Counted from the stretch's first letter, positions 1-12,114 are shown. The stretch is DNA of 64,000 bases from Miscanthus floridulus (GCF_019320115.1 NC_089589.1:22945273-23009272), one strand, 5' to 3'. Program-made: numbers and translations. Notes: generated by a model not told the origin, from the letters alone.

Positions 1-1091
1 GTTTGGGGCACTCGGCAAATATTATTTATTTTTTTATTTCGTTGTTTTCCTAACATGTTTTTCCTTTTTGTTCGATGTACTTTGAAAATACCTTGTCAAT
101 TGACTCAACAATATATATATGATTTTTCTATGAATATGATTCCATTATTTTATGCAGTACAGCTCAAATTTATTATATCAATGAAAATTCTATAATTGCA
201 CTTAATAATTAAAATTATCAAACGGATCCAAAAAATTATCAAAATTTCACATGAACCATCTATGTTCTCTATTGCCTATACAAAAGGTTTGAAGTCAAAC
301 CCCAATTCGACCGTCACTTTGACTTCAAATCTTACCGATTCCTTCTCAACGCTACGATTCTTCTTCTCTGTGATGCTGCGGTTTGTAAACATCGTACGTG
401 AACAAAAGTGTGCGAAAACCTTCTCATTTTTTACCACAACCACAGCTCTGATATCATCACATCATGACAAATCTCATGATTCTCAGACTTCGTTTGCTTT
501 TTTTAGAATTAAAAACCATTTGGCCACATGTTTCGTGGTCGTGTTTCCTGAACAAGATTTTGAAATTTCTTTTCATTTCCCGGGTACGCCTCACTGGACT
601 CAATAACATGAATATCATTTTCTACTCATTTTATCTATTGATTTGAATCACTTACGGTTTCAAATTTGACTTATACGAAAAATTCCTAGAAATACAATAA
701 ATTAATTAAATATAGCTAACAGATCCACAAATATACCAAATTTTACATGGATTACCACATGTTGTATGTTGAGAGTAGAAAAAGTTTCAAGGTCAAAGAG
801 AAAAAAATTATTTGCCGATGCCAAATAATTAGACTCGACAAATATATTTCTTTGCCGAGTGCCAGACAATTACCTCGGCAAACAATTTCTTTGCCGAGTG
901 TCTAGTTTTGCTGAGTTTTTTTTTCTAGTTTGCCGAGTGTCTAACTTGCCAGTGTTTTTTGCATGTTTACCGAGTGCATTTATTTGCGAGTGTTTTTTTT
1001 CATAGTCTCGGCAAGGGCTTGTTTGCTGAGTGCCCGAGGAAATGCACTCGGCAAACATAAAAATTCGGCAAATAGTGCTTTTCCGGTAGTG
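1..1091. mobile_element. CACTA (En/Spm-type) transposon end
   Basis: The right end reads TTCCGGTAGTG, the reverse complement of a CACTACCGGAA terminus. The 780-1080 stretch carries many copies of CTCGGCAAA / TTTGCCGAGTG in both orientations, the usual subterminal repeats of grass CACTA elements. Another CACTCGGCAAA lies at about 9-19. The interior (100-770) is AT-rich and I recognise no transposase in it, so this looks like a non-autonomous element whose other end is outside the window. The open frame at 196-606 resembles nothing known to me. Confidence 0.8.
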
Positions 1092-2449
1092 ACGACCTAG
1101 CTTTTGTCCTTCATTATATTCGGCATGGCATGAAGAGATGAAATGCCATGGAGGAATCTTTTTTTGTTTATTATCGCCCTCGGAGGCACGCAGGGCACGG
1201 TAGATTAACTAGGGAGGGCACAGTAGTTGAAGCTCTGACACCGTGCTTTTGAATTCGCACTGCCAGATGATCCAATCGGTAAAGCATCCAGGCATGCCAG
1301 ACTTGCAGACCCAACGATGTCTGTGTCTGGATGACTCTTGATAACCGAGTACAAATAACTGGTACCTAGCAGCCTTTTTGGTAGGTTTTGTTTCTGAACT
1401 GACTTATTTTGGCAAACTCACCTAAAAATATAGATGGTTTTTAACTAGTATTTGATAAGTTATATACACACTACACAATAATTATATTCAAGGTTCTTCA
1501 AGATAGATTTTGGTCTAATCATTATCTTCTCTCTCCTATGTCACATATTATCTCTCTTTCTAACTTAATTTCTCGTATAGAATATTTTGGCAGGGCCACG
1601 CAGGCCACGTATAAAAAAAGGGATTTGGGAGAAATAGTGACACAAGAACCAGATAAATGTCAGCCTCTATTATCATTTATACTAGCAAGCACCTACGACC
1701 ATTGTCTCTACAAATCATCAATTTATAGAGGCAGTAGCCTTAAGACTCCCGCCTTTGTGAATCAATAAGATAGGTGAGCAACTTCAACAGAAGCCCACAA
1801 ACCAAGGCCCCTACTTTAGTTTCGTGGGGTCCCCTTACTTTTGATGGTCTGTTTTTTTTACATATATTCCAATAGAAGCCCTAACTCCATTTCTGTAGAC
1901 ATACATGATCCACTACCCTTACTAGCCTTGTCGGGGGATGGGACGGGTTGCCAGATCGGGCCAGGGCTTCGCCTAGGGTGGGGGCGCCAGAAAGAGTTGG
2001 GATGACAAAAGACGCCTTTAGTGAGTACATGAGAAAAATATTTTCTAAGAAGAAATAAAGAGGCTCCCTACACCCATGGGAGATGGGGGCTAAGGGGGAG
2101 ATTTCCATGGGGCCTCCATACGGTAGGGACCCGAGAGGGGACCCTGTTGGATTGAAGAGCGTTGTCCCTGTAATTAGCTAATTACTGTTGGGAGATGGTT
2201 TAAGACGACCACCTCTGTAATTAGCTATTTTAGAAGTGGACCTCTTAGAAGAGTGTTGTCCCTGTAAATCAGATTAAAAGAGGCAGTGTGTCTCAAGGTC
2301 TGATTAGTAATGGTTGTCTTAAACAATTCATACTTTTATGATGTCAAACGAAGATGAAATTTATAACTACAAATTGTTGCGATCTACAGCTTTGTGGTCG
2401 ATAAGTTTTATATTGAAGCTGTTCAGAGTAAAAAAAAATCTACTCGAAG
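1092..2449. other. Intergenic, no gene recognised
   Basis: No coding region I can support. Around 2150-2320 the phrase GTTGTCCCTGTAA recurs, and GGTTTAAGACGACC / GGTTGTCTTAAAC form an imperfect inverted repeat, so a decayed MITE is possible, but I could not define its ends. Confidence 0.5.
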
Positions 2450-2640
2450 CTAAGCACCTCACGTCTCCTAGCTCCCTTCTTCATTTAAGAGATTCAAGCT
2501 CATCCGCCCCCTCGAGTACCGGCTAACCGCAATCCTCGCCATCAACCCATCAGCCTTCAGCCATTCACACACCAACCTCGGCCAGCCTCCATCAAGAAGA
2601 GCAGTAGCCACGCCAAGATTCCGACGACTGCACCGAGGCA
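2450..2640 (+). pseudogene. Inverted fragment of an NLR promoter-proximal leader
   Basis: This stretch matches the reverse complement of about 34130-34370, which is the minus-strand 5' leader of an NLR promoter unit. Shared strings in order are CACCTCACGTCTCC, AGCTCCCTTCTTCATT, AGCTCATCCGCCCC, GTCAGCCTTCAGCC-like and CGACGACTGCACCGAGGC. It therefore lies on the plus strand, opposite to every NLR exon here. It stops abruptly at 2640, exactly where the 5.5-kb duplicated block begins. It contains no coding exon. Confidence 0.75.
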
Positions 2641-3199
2641 ATATCTAACTCGATTATATATTTAAAAGTTACACTCCTGTCACCGAATATTAGGACTTCT
2701 GAAAATTTAGGACAAAATAAATTAGGCAACAAGAGAAAGCCTAACATTCCCATCATTAAACAGTAGTGCCCAGTCCTGATTGTCTTTAATAGTACAGGCT
2801 ATAAATTGCTGATTCTTGTCAGACCGTGGAGGATGGGTCTCGGTGTTGGAGATATTAAACCTTAAGCAAAAGAAGCCCTTTGCAACGGAAACGATACAAT
2901 ATAGTAAAAGTTTAGAAATATTAATCTCATGACCATTGAAAGGGTTGCGGCTCTCAAAAAAAAATCTAGAGTTGTGACCACAAGTATCAGTAACATTGTA
3001 ATTATGCTTGTACATGAGGCTCTTATGACACTACAAAAGTACCTACAGAAATTTGTGTAATGTAAGAAAATTTTTAAAAAATATTACTACATGTTACTAA
3101 CTTTATTATTGTTCGTAGTTTACACTTATTCCTTTTTAGGCTTTTATTTCACATGTTCTTTATCATGCTCTATGTTTCGTCGATTCTTTACCAACATTT

Positions 3200-3846
3200 C
3201 ACAACTATAGAAATGGATTCCGCCAACACTATTTCACCATTGTTCTATTAAAACCATCGGTAAAAATATATCACCGCCGGTAGTCGAACCGTTGATAAAA
3301 ATGGCTTTCACCACCGTTTGTGTCATGGCCTGGTTTTCCCATTGGTTCAAGATACAAGTTGGAATTGAAACCGGTCTTGATTATATAGCCGGCCAAAAAC
3401 CCTAGCCCATTCTTTCTCCCTCACCGACACCACCTCCCAACCACCTCTCTCTTCCTTACCCGAGCACTTCCTTCCGCCCCATCTCTCCCTCACCCGCACT
3501 CCCTCCCGGCCCTCTCTCTATTCCACGGTACCACCGCGGCCCTAAGACTGGATCTACCATCTGCGCGGGAGAGGGCAGAAACCACCCATGGTCCTTGGCA
3601 GCATGGCGGACGCCATCCAACATAGAGATGGACCTCGATGTCACAATCCTCGCCACTTGGGGCAGCTGGCGTAGACCAGCATAGACGACTACAGGCACAC
3701 ATGACATGTGTACTTTTTAATTATTTTTATTCAATTTCAATATCGGTTTCAATGTGGCGGTGATGAGGTGAGCATCACTGCCGAACCACAAAACCTGTGG
3801 TGGCGGTGGTTTTCAAGCCGGCGGAGATAATGTTTGTGTAGTAGTG
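3200..3846. mobile_element. Non-autonomous CACTA-like element in NLR-A 3' flank/intron
   Basis: The left terminus is CACAACTATAGAAATGG (CACTACTATAGAAATGG in the copy at 58863) and the right terminus is GTGTAGTAGTG. A TTT trinucleotide flanks both sides, as expected of a 3-bp CACTA target duplication. It is 647 bp with no transposase. The short open frames within it (about 3456-3707) are not genes. Confidence 0.75.
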
Positions 3847-4182
3847 TTTTTGAAAGTGGTTACAAACCCTAGATTTCTAATATTAATGCTAAGACAAATA
3901 AATGTCTAGGTTAATTTATAGCCCTTAACAATTTCGTACAACCAAGTGCATAAGGGCATTCTTAGTATAGAGTTTCGTTATGTGGATTGTAAGAGTGCCA
4001 CATCATTTTGATGAGTGAAATGATCCATCCCTCTTAGGACACAATTTTATAAATAGATAGTGAAGCATGGTGAAGCAAATGTGAATCACATGCTCAGATT
4101 ACCAACATCTAAATAGGTAGTGAAGCAAATGTGCAGGCATGAATCTGTAACAAAATAAATGTATAAATTAACTTATACGAAC

Positions 4183-5211
4183 CTGCTTCTTGAGCAAAGA
4201 CCAGGCATCTTCTTGCTCTAATTTGTCGACATGGTGGTAGGGCACCTCCGCCATCATGCCTTTAGCGACCATGTCATGTCTTGTGGTAACGATGACACAA
4301 CTACCTTGATCTAGGATGCTTAATAATGGAGTTTTGAGGACACCCTCCCATGCATCGTGGTCCCAGACATCATCCATCACCAATAGTGTCTTGCACCCCT
4401 GCAAGGCTTCCTTCAGGGTTCGCATTAGTGCAGCATTTGTGTTTCTAGGTGCTTGATGGTCTCCTTGCGCTTCATTTATAGCTCTCTCCAATAGATCAAT
4501 GTCGCTAAATTCTTGATTGACACTCAACCATATTCTCTTTTCAAATTCTAGTTTGATGATGTCATTGTTGAAGATCTTCTTGGCAAGGGTGGTTTTGCCA
4601 ATCCCTCCAACTCCCACAATAGCATAGACCATAATTTTTTTGTGTTCATGTATATTTTTCTCCTTCTTTGTGAGCAAATCCACAAGATTTCTTGTGTCCT
4701 CCTCAATCTTCTCACCAACAACACCTAACTCATCCTCCCCCATTGTCTCATGCCTAGCACGACGAGAGGATTCTAACTTTTGCCCGCTATCCTCATAAGA
4801 TGCAAGGTTAATGAAGTTAAATGTTTTGCTACGCTTCTCAATGTCATCTAGCCTCTCATTAAGATTTTTTATGCGATTACCAATGTCATGAGCATGGAGA
4901 GGATCCCTCATACAAAATAGCAAGGGATTGAAGCAGCCCATATCCATGCTTGGACCCCTTCCCATGGCCTTGAGCTGGCACAAATCAAGGATGTTGCCGG
5001 CATCATACATGACATTCCTAAGCTCTCTCACCCATGATTGTACACTCTCATCGATGATGTTCTTCTTGTCAGCATCGGCAAGGAACCTCTTAAGGTCCCC
5101 GAGCTTGATGTCCATCTTCTTTATCTCATCAGGGACACCCAACAGCAGATGCACCTCTTCTTTAGTCATCTCCAACAACATGTCTTGGAGGTATGATGCT
5201 AAAGCATCCAA
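4183..5211 (-). CDS. NLR-A: partial CNL, CC and NB-ARC exon only
   Basis: Encodes 343 residues of the N-terminal half of a coiled-coil NB-ARC-LRR immune receptor. Visible motifs are an Rx-type coiled-coil region (about 1-135), the P-loop GVGGIGKTTLAKKIF, kinase-2 LLVMDDVWD and RNBS-B GSCVIVTTR. The exon ends at a CAG/GTTCG donor at 4183, the same junction as in NLR-B and NLR-D. The ancestral start, five codons upstream of the chosen ATG, is ATA here but ATG in NLR-D, so translation would begin at MDALASYLQ. No exon 2 (GLPLA, winged helix, LRR) exists in the 4 kb downstream, which holds MITE, leader-fragment and CACTA sequence. It is either a truncated CC-NB gene, a pseudogene, or part of a gene whose second exon lies beyond the window. 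Confidence 0.85.
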
Positions 5212-5534
5212 TACCGCTGCTATTGTTGTTTGGTATCTAGAAAATCAAGATTAGATAAAATGTCACTTTTTGATAATGTGGTTTGTTTAAAGGTGCTGAA
5301 CGCCTTAAGGCCCCGTAACATGGGCACTACTCAAATGGCAAAACTGTAGCACTAGATAAGTACTGGAACAGAGTTGATAGTAGGGAATGTTGCAACTAAT
5401 CACAAAATGATAATTGAAGGGCCTGGCTTTGGTACCAGATCTGTTACATAGTAACAAGATAAAAGCACGGAGCTGAAAAATTAGTGAGTAGAAGATGTAA
5501 ATATTTGAACGTTTGATCTATATGGATGATGTTG

Positions 5535-5543
5535 CTATATATA
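5535..5543 (-). promoter_or_regulatory. Possible TATA box of NLR-A
   Basis: On the minus strand the sequence reads GTATATATAGC, about 325 bp upstream of the NLR-A ATG. The same string is kept in NLR-D (61193-61201). NLR-B lacks this segment entirely and has a different upstream promoter, so the box may only be used in A/D, if at all. Confidence 0.4.
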
Positions 5544-5642
5544 CTTGGCACCTAAAATCTGAAAGGAGTCACACCAATCTCAACCTGCGTGTGAGTATGT
5601 TTGTGTGTGGAAGATAAGTAACATATCTAACAATAATAAGAA

Positions 5643-5665
5643 ACAAAGAAAGAAAGAAAGAAAGT
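5643..5665. repeat. GAAA microsatellite
   Basis: About five GAAA units. The duplicate at 61303-61330 has about two more units, so repeat number distinguishes the two segmental copies. Confidence 0.85.
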
Positions 5666-5699
5666 GGATGGACAGAAAAAAAGAGAGGGGGAGAGAACA

Positions 5700-6394
5700 G
5701 GGAAGTTGTGGTAAGCCTGGTGCATATGTATTTCATTTGTTTACATTCTATCTAGTATTATGCTTGGTTTGCTTGTGTTGTCATCAATCACAAAAATGGG
5801 GACATTGTAAGGATAATGTGTCCATTATCGTATCTTTGAGTTTTGGTGATTTAGATGACAACGCAAGCCAAGAAGGACTAATATATATGTTAAATATATG
5901 TTAGATAACTGAAAATAGGTCCTAGGTGTGGAAGAAAAGAAATTGGCATGAAAACCGGCGATGAAATGGGGTAAAAAGTACTTGGTGCGCTGAAGAAGCA
6001 CATGTTGGACAGTCTGGCGATGGGAGAAATATATGCACCTGACAATTGAAGATAGAAGTGCCTACGAAAAAAAATTCCTTGCTTGAGTATCGGACGATCC
6101 AGTAGAAAGGCAGAAGCATGGATCAAACAACGTATCGTCCAACAATTGGAAAAAGTAAACGAGTAGTTCAATAGCTAGTAACACCGTATGATCTTGTGAT
6201 GGATCTTATGAAGACAATAAATCATTCCAGTGTTTACAGGAAATTTGACGGACTTTTCCAGTGGTTATTGCAGATGGGCTATGTATATGAACCTGCCTTT
6301 CACTTGCTTGTGTGTGTCTTAGTACCCTTTAGTTTGAACATCTTCGAGATGGTGATCATCCATTCTTGGTGTAGAGTGGTGGCGTATCTGTGTG
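5700..6394. other. NLR-A upstream region, no gene recognised
   Basis: This sequence lies upstream of the NLR-A exon and is shared with 61370-62227. Its short open frames are not conserved in a protein-like way between the two copies. Confidence 0.5.
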
Positions 6395-6580
6395 CAGGGG
6401 CGGATCCAAAATCACCCCCGGGGGGGGGGGGGGGGGGGGGGGCTAAATAACAGGAAAAGGCTTTGAGTTGGGCTTTCATAGGGATTTTGGGCCGATATCC
6501 TCCTTGTATTTCTGGCCCACGGGGGGGGGGGGGGGGGGGGGGGCTGCAGCCCACCCAGCCCCACCCTGAGTCCGCCCTTG
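6395..6580. mobile_element. hAT-type MITE with poly-G tracts
   Basis: Inverted termini are CAGGGGCGGATCCA and (reverse complement) CAAGGGCGGACTCA. Flanks are TCTGTGTG (6387-6394) and TCTGTATG (6581-6588), an 8-bp target duplication with one mismatch, as made by hAT transposases. The copy at 62228 has a perfect duplication. Two runs of 23 G lie at 6420-6442 and 6521-6543; proline-rich open frames across them are artefacts of these runs. Confidence 0.85.
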
Positions 6581-6588
6581 TCTGTATG

Positions 6589-7752
6589 CAAAGGACGAGG
6601 AGACCCCCCTAGTTTGGAGAAGATCCATAGTGTATACAGGGTCAAGGCAACTAGAAGAGCCAGGTGGCGGTGGTGAAACTTCATAATTCAAGGGATAGCC
6701 TTAGGTTAGCTGGTAGCTTTCTATCGCAAGTCAAACACCATGACAGGCAGAGTATTTGTGTTTGATTCATGTTTAAGACCTGGCTCAGCTAGCCAACTAA
6801 GCCTAGGTTACATTGGTTAGCTTAGCATGCACAAGAAATGGTGTGACCGGATGTCTAGTTTGCCTTGTATATAATCACCCATCGTTGTGCTAGTAAGTTA
6901 CCTCTTTGAGACATTCTATCGAACAGGTGGTCAGCCACATGCCAAACCATCTCTACTGCCAGCATGCTCCTCTACCCCCTCATAGGCGGGCACCTACGCC
7001 ATTCCCACACTCAGGCCAAAGTAGGAAGAAGCAGTTGAGCATGAGGATGGAGTATCGCGGGTGCAATGGTGGTGATGTAATCGTAGGTAGGGGCCAAGGC
7101 ACCTTGTGCAGAGCTAGCACGAGTGCCGAGCCAACGGGTGCTGTCGACCGCCTCTGACCAATGTGTCCTCAAGTTTTAAGGCCAATGCTTCTGACCATGA
7201 TGTTGAGCTCGCCCTCCTCTATGGAGGGTTCCAATGTGGTGCTCGGCTTGGGTTCTTGGCGCTCCTCTCCTCTTTGGCAGGTGCTCGGTCCTTGTCGTGC
7301 TCTCCGGCTGGTGCTCAACGGCGGGGTACCAAGCAGGGACTAAGGGACTAGAGGTGAGGTGGCAGGGACCGATGGCCTTGAGGTGAGACATGTGCTAGTC
7401 AAATCGGGCTCCATGGAAATGTCTATAGAGGTCGTTTCCAGTAAAACAGGGTTAGGGGTGTTTGGTGCATTGTTGGACCCAATCTATATGCCCTTCCTAG
7501 GCAACCAAATAGGCCTGGCCTGCATTGCTGGAGCCTAGCAGGTGGTAGGATTGGATTTAGGTTTAGACTAGTTCATAGAATTGGCTCTAGGTTGCAAAAC
7601 TATTCGTGGGAATGGTTAGTTAGAGCAAACTAGAAAAACCATAAATGCACATCATGCTAAAGTGGCTTGGTTTTTCTTGTGTTAATTTAAATTAAGCTGT
7701 AGGATTTAAGTTTAAAATTAGACACCCAATTCACCCCCTGTTAGGTGTTCTC
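6589..7752. other. Unassigned sequence within the 5.5-kb duplication
   Basis: The region is duplicated at 62427-63589. Short open frames around 6906-7391 differ by stops and indels between copies and resemble nothing I recognise. The 7440-7540 part has a diverged relative at about 9380-9480. Confidence 0.5.
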
Positions 7753-7863
7753 GAGACCTTAATGGAGGGAGTATTACCAAATCTAATTTTGACATGCATA
7801 CAAGCCTCTAGAGACCTTAATGGAGGGAGTAACCAAATCTAATTTTGACATGCAAACAAGCAT
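7753..7863. repeat. Short tandem duplication, two units of about 55 bp
   Basis: The unit beginning GAGACCTTAATGGAGGGAGT and ending in ATGCAAACAAGC occurs twice in direct order. The same pair is present at 63590-63701. Confidence 0.8.
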
Positions 7864-7933
7864 GGATATTGATGGTCGAAGCCTCCTGTGTTCAATATGG
7901 TGTCTTAGCTTGCCCAAAAGTATTGTATATATA

Positions 7934-8172
7934 CTCCCTCCCTCCTAAATCAGACCATTCTAAGTTTGACAAAATTTACATAAAAGAATAAAAGTACTTA
8001 CAACACCCGGTTAACAGCATTAGATAAGTTACGAAATCTAGTTTCATATGTAATTCGCCTCTTTCATATTGTACTGTTGATGTTAATACTCTTCACTATA
8101 AACTTAGTTAAATTAGGATAGTTTGACTAATTAGGACAACCTTAGATCCATATATTTCAGGACAAAAAATAG
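7934..8172. mobile_element. Stowaway-like MITE (decayed right end)
   Basis: It begins at TA/CTCCCTCCCTCCTAAATC. The right end near GGACAAAAAATAGTA is a degraded form of the expected inverted terminus. Related copies lie at 9535-9755 and 63773-64000. Confidence 0.65.
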
Positions 8173-8199
8173 TATGGTATTAGTGATGTATACATTTTA

Positions 8200-9534
8200 G
8201 AAACTGTTTTTGTCTTTGTGAATGATAATACAAACACACGGATCTTTCAAAAACACACACAACCACAAGGAAGAGGAAAATGTTTATATATAGGGATTTT
8301 TATTAACACAAGGCTGATTTGTGCGTAGCACACTTGATTCATCGATTTTGTCCGCTGGACACCATGATTTTGTGTTTTATGTCTCCAACACAGCGAAGAT
8401 TAAAATGACTATGATCTCTCCTTTGCCGCTGAGCAGTAATACATCAGCAAGAACTCTCGATTCCAATCGAGGGTGAAATGGTTTGCTACTGCAAGTGGTG
8501 GTGGTTTGCTACTGCAAGTGGTGGTGCTACTGCCAGTGGTGGTGCCACCGCCCAGTGACCCCGAGGGGCCGACAGGTGCCCATCGGCGAATTGCAATGGG
8601 ATTTTTTTGTTTGTACCAAAGAGAGACTCCTATAAGTTTCTAGCTCCATCGCTGGCTACTGCAATTTGTCCACCATTGAGCCACCGGGATTGACAAGAAG
8701 CTACTGATTCAACGCCACTGGTGGCCCTAATTTGAAGGGCATGCACGGAGAAGACCATGGATGCGGGCGTGTGGACCTTTCGTGCTTGGCACCCCGGTAT
8801 AGTACACTGCGTGAGCATGTGGCGCTGGCCCACATGAGCGTTAACGTCTAGAGCTGGCTGGGCAGGATGCAGGACGGGGGAGATACCGCTTACCATGCGT
8901 AGCCCAACAGAAGGGAGGCAGTTGACACATGCACGTGCTTGTAGCAGCGGCGCAGGGTGCGGGAGGGGAAGGTGGCCCATGGCATCCACACAACAGTTAC
9001 CGTGGCACGCCTCTCCCAAGAGGTCTCGCTGCCCAAGGAGTTTCGTTCTGGTGGAGGAAACGAGTGCTGCGCAGTGGAGGTTTGGCGATAACAACATGGT
9101 CCAATGTGGAAATGAGTCAAAGGGAAGAGAGTGTCAAGGGCAGAATGGTCCTTTGACTGGGCATGGCGTGTCATGAAAAAAAATAATGTTTTCGCAACGT
9201 GTTTGTGACTAATTCAATGAGTACAGTGCGTTGTGCACAAATCCACTCTTTTTTAGTGTTCTGTGGACAAAAATCCCTTATTATACTGTCAACAGATGAA
9301 GCACATGAATCAAGCAAACAAGAACCGAATATAGAAGGGGACAACATACAATTTTTGTATAACTATCAGCAGATGAAGTATAAGCTAAGGGGTGTTGGGT
9401 GCATTGCTAGAGCTAGTCTGCAGGCCCTTCCGAGGCAACCATAGGACCACCTGCATTGCTATAGCTGGACAAGTAGCAAACAAGGCAACCAAACAGACCG
9501 GGAGGGTACCAGGATGGATATATACTCCCTGCCT
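8200..9534. other. No gene recognised; local duplication relics
   Basis: A stretch near 8470-8545 repeats the phrase GCTACTGCAAGTGGTGGTG. Part of 7440-8300 (the NTTGGTGCATTG..., Stowaway, and ACACACAACCACAAGG stretches) has a diverged relative at 9380-9890. Overlapping open frames on both strands at 8630-9176 show no family features. Confidence 0.5.
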
Positions 9535-9890
9535 CCTAAATCAGACCATTCTAAGTTTGACTAAATTTATAGAGAAGAACACTAACATTTACAATACCAA
9601 GTTAACATCATTAGGTAAATTACAAAATGCAGTTTCATAATCCGCCTCTTTGATACTGTAGATGTTAATACTCTTCACAATAAACTTTGTTAAATTAGGA
9701 TAGTTTGACTAATCAGGATAACCTTAGGTCAATTAATATTTCAGGATGGAGAGAGTATGCTACTCCATTAAAGATGCATACATTTTAGAAATTGTTTTTT
9801 TTCTTTGTGAATCACAATACAAACACACTAGGAAACTTCGAAGAACACACACACATACACAAGGTAGAGGAGAAGATTTATATATATCAA
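9380..9890. repeat. Diverged duplicate of 7440-8300
   Basis: The order of recognisable pieces is the same in both: a GGTGT-TGGTGCATTG segment, a CTCCCTNCCTCCTAAATCAGACC Stowaway-like element, then CTTTGTGAAT and ACAAACACAC. Divergence is much greater than in the 5.5-kb duplication, so this is an older event. Confidence 0.65.
9535..9755. mobile_element. Stowaway-like MITE
   Basis: It starts TA/CTCCCTGCCTCCTAAATC and ends GGATGGAGAGAG/TA, with the internal CATTCTAAGTTTGAC typical of this family. The TA on each side fits a Tc1/mariner-type target duplication. Confidence 0.75.
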
Positions 9891-11039
9891 CAGATAAATC
9901 AAGGAAACCTGAAGGGAACAGAGACGGGGACAACTTACAATTTTTGTATAACTGCGAACCACGATGAGGGGTATCATCGCCGAACAAGTATGGAAAAATT
10001 AAGGTTGGGTTTCAATCACAACGGATGGGCACAATCAATGCAACTCTGCAAATACGAATGGCATATTCATCAGTAGTTGGTTCGATCAATGCGACCTCTA
10101 GGGAGGGTCATTCTATTTCATTATTTGAAATAAAAGAAAAAGAAACAGATCGAGGAGAAGTGCTGAATTAATGTTGGGTGCTTACAGTTACAGAGCAAGA
10201 CGATCGACGAGTTCGCTCGCTGGCAGCTGCCTCTGATCAGAGCTGAGGTGCGCCCGGAGAAGAGAACCGATGGATTGATCTGCACGCAGCAGTGATGTGT
10301 GTGACATGAATGAATGAAAGCGATATTGTGGGTGTACCAGACGCGAAGAAGCAGCTATCGGAGGCCTGCCTGCTATATACACACAGACACAGCCTACGAC
10401 GGAGGGGAGAGGCCGCTTGTATTGTATCGTATCTAGCTGGAAGCAAGCAAGGAATACATTTTCCGATGGGTCTGGCGCTAGCTGCGCCCAGGAAGGAATG
10501 TATCCTGAGTGCTTTTGCTTTAGGCCGCGCCTTTAGAAGTTCGTGGAAGCTTGTTGCTTTAAGGCCGCGCAGGGATGCATCCTGATCTCATCTGTGGGCT
10601 TTTGCTTTTGGCCACTGGAAACGGCAAAGCATATGTTGCAGCGACAAGCAAGGAATATATACAAGCTGGTCATGTCACCTGCTTTTCCTATACCCGTACG
10701 GTACGACGAGCGTACGTGTTTCCATTCCCATCATGTTCCTGTGCAGTGCAGACTGTATTCCCATCATGTTTCTGTACGGTGTAGGAGTACAACTAACTGA
10801 AGATGCCCTGAGAAACACAACAAGTACGCAAAGCCGTTAGGAAAAAAAGAGAGGAAAGGATGGCCAAGTATAAGATTCCCTTGATGAGGCTGATAGGGCC
10901 GTTGCACAAATTAAACAAAGGTAAGCAAAGCCAGAGTAGCAGTTGCTAGCTGGTGGGAGGAATTCGAAGGCGCGCATCTGTTCACAACCAAAATTGTCCA
11001 TTTTTGTGAAGTTGTCAAAATGTCCAATGGACCTCACCA
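9890..11039. other. No gene recognised
   Basis: Mixed-composition sequence with short overlapping open frames. The phrase GGCCGCGC-CTTTTGCTTT recurs loosely at 10500-10610. I see no conserved protein and no clear transposon end. Confidence 0.45.
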
Positions 11040-11930
11040 TTGCTTTCCTCTTGTCGAGATGGTCAAAAGAAACTTATATGGAACGTCCAATACGGAGTCC
11101 TTGAGAAGACTCTAGTGTCTGAGTCCTCAGGAAGCTACTCTCTACTGTCGAAAGTTCCGACACATGTCGGAAGTGCCGACAGCCATCAGAAATTCCGAGA
11201 AACCTAAAAAAGCCTGCTCGGGTGTCCGGGGTCATCCCCACGTTGGGAATTCCGACAGGCATCGGAAGTTCCAACATTCAAAGTTTCGACAGGCGTAAAA
11301 ACTTTGAACTGACCTAATAAAAGACCCTATTTGGATATGGCCTTTTGGATTCTAATCCAAACTCTTCCAGACTCATGGGAAACTTGAAAAAAACATGTTG
11401 GAAGGTTTCCCACTGGGATAAGACCTCCCCTCTCTCTATATATTAGAGGATCATAGCCGATTGAGTACATCCAACAACCAATCGACCTTTTTTACATCTA
11501 TTACTCCTTTCACCCTAATCTCTTCCAACCCATGCTGCTATTCATCACTTGATCCGACGACCAATGGCGCCCTAGCCTCGCCGGCTGACCAAGGGCAACC
11601 TGACGACGTCCTTACCCTGACGGGGTCCCTCCCGGGCGAGAGCTTCAACTCGTTCCTTTGCTAATTTGCCTAGAAATTTGTCGTTCTTCGTCACGCAAGT
11701 CTGATTGGCTATCCTTTGGTGGTTTGCTCATAAACTTCACTGTTCTTCGCCATAAAAGAGTGTTGGTTATCCTTTGCTGGTTTGCTTGTATACTCGCCGC
11801 TCCTCACAATGTAAGTATGATCCTCACTGCATTCTTTAGTCCGTGGTGACCCGGACGATCTAGCCCTAGCTAGTGTGTGATCCGTTTCGGCGTCCATAGC
11901 ATCTTTTACCTTTCGGATGCGTGATGTGTC
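11040..11930 (+). mobile_element. LTR-retrotransposon LTR-like fragment
   Basis: Repeated TTCCGACA / TGTCGGAA phrases (11140-11290) resemble grass gypsy-type LTRs. They are followed by a TATA-like CTCTATATATTAGAGG (about 11438-11453) and a pyrimidine-rich leader. I could not find matching LTR ends, a primer-binding site or coding sequence, so the call rests on composition and order. Confidence 0.45.
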
Positions 11931-12114
11931 ACATCTAATCGTGTTGCATGTTTTCCTTTGACCGACAAGGTAAATTTTTTATTTTTATCCATTTGTTCTC
12001 AAAATTATTTTTCATGTTTTCATTCGAGTTCGACGTAAGCCCTAGCATAGAAAGCCATTTTTTTGCCTTCTAAGATTAATTTTTTTGCAATTTTTTAATC
12101 CAGATTTGCATTTT

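Larger units (their letters stand above)
2641..8175. repeat. Segmental duplication, copy 1 (pair 58311-64000)
   Basis: From ATATCTAACTCG at 2641 onward the sequence is collinear with 58311 to the window end, with few substitutions and small indels. The unit holds a CACTA-like MITE, NLR exon 1 with its upstream region, a GAAA microsatellite, a hAT MITE and a Stowaway-like MITE. Copy 1 lacks about 170 bp present in copy 2 (61789-61958). All these elements are shared, so they predate the duplication. Confidence 0.95.

Noticed and set aside
2150..2330. A MITE based on the GTTTAAGAC inverted repeat
   Set aside because: Arms are imperfect and short, and no target duplication or second copy exists in the window.
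4928..5254. Plus-strand gene opposite NLR-A (also seen at 28004-28270 and 60588-60809)
   Set aside because: These are antisense shadows of the conserved NLR exon 1. Their conservation is explained by the sense coding strand.
6300..6691. Proline-rich or glycine-rich open frames
   Set aside because: They are translations of two 23-G runs in a MITE, and they differ between the two segmental copies.
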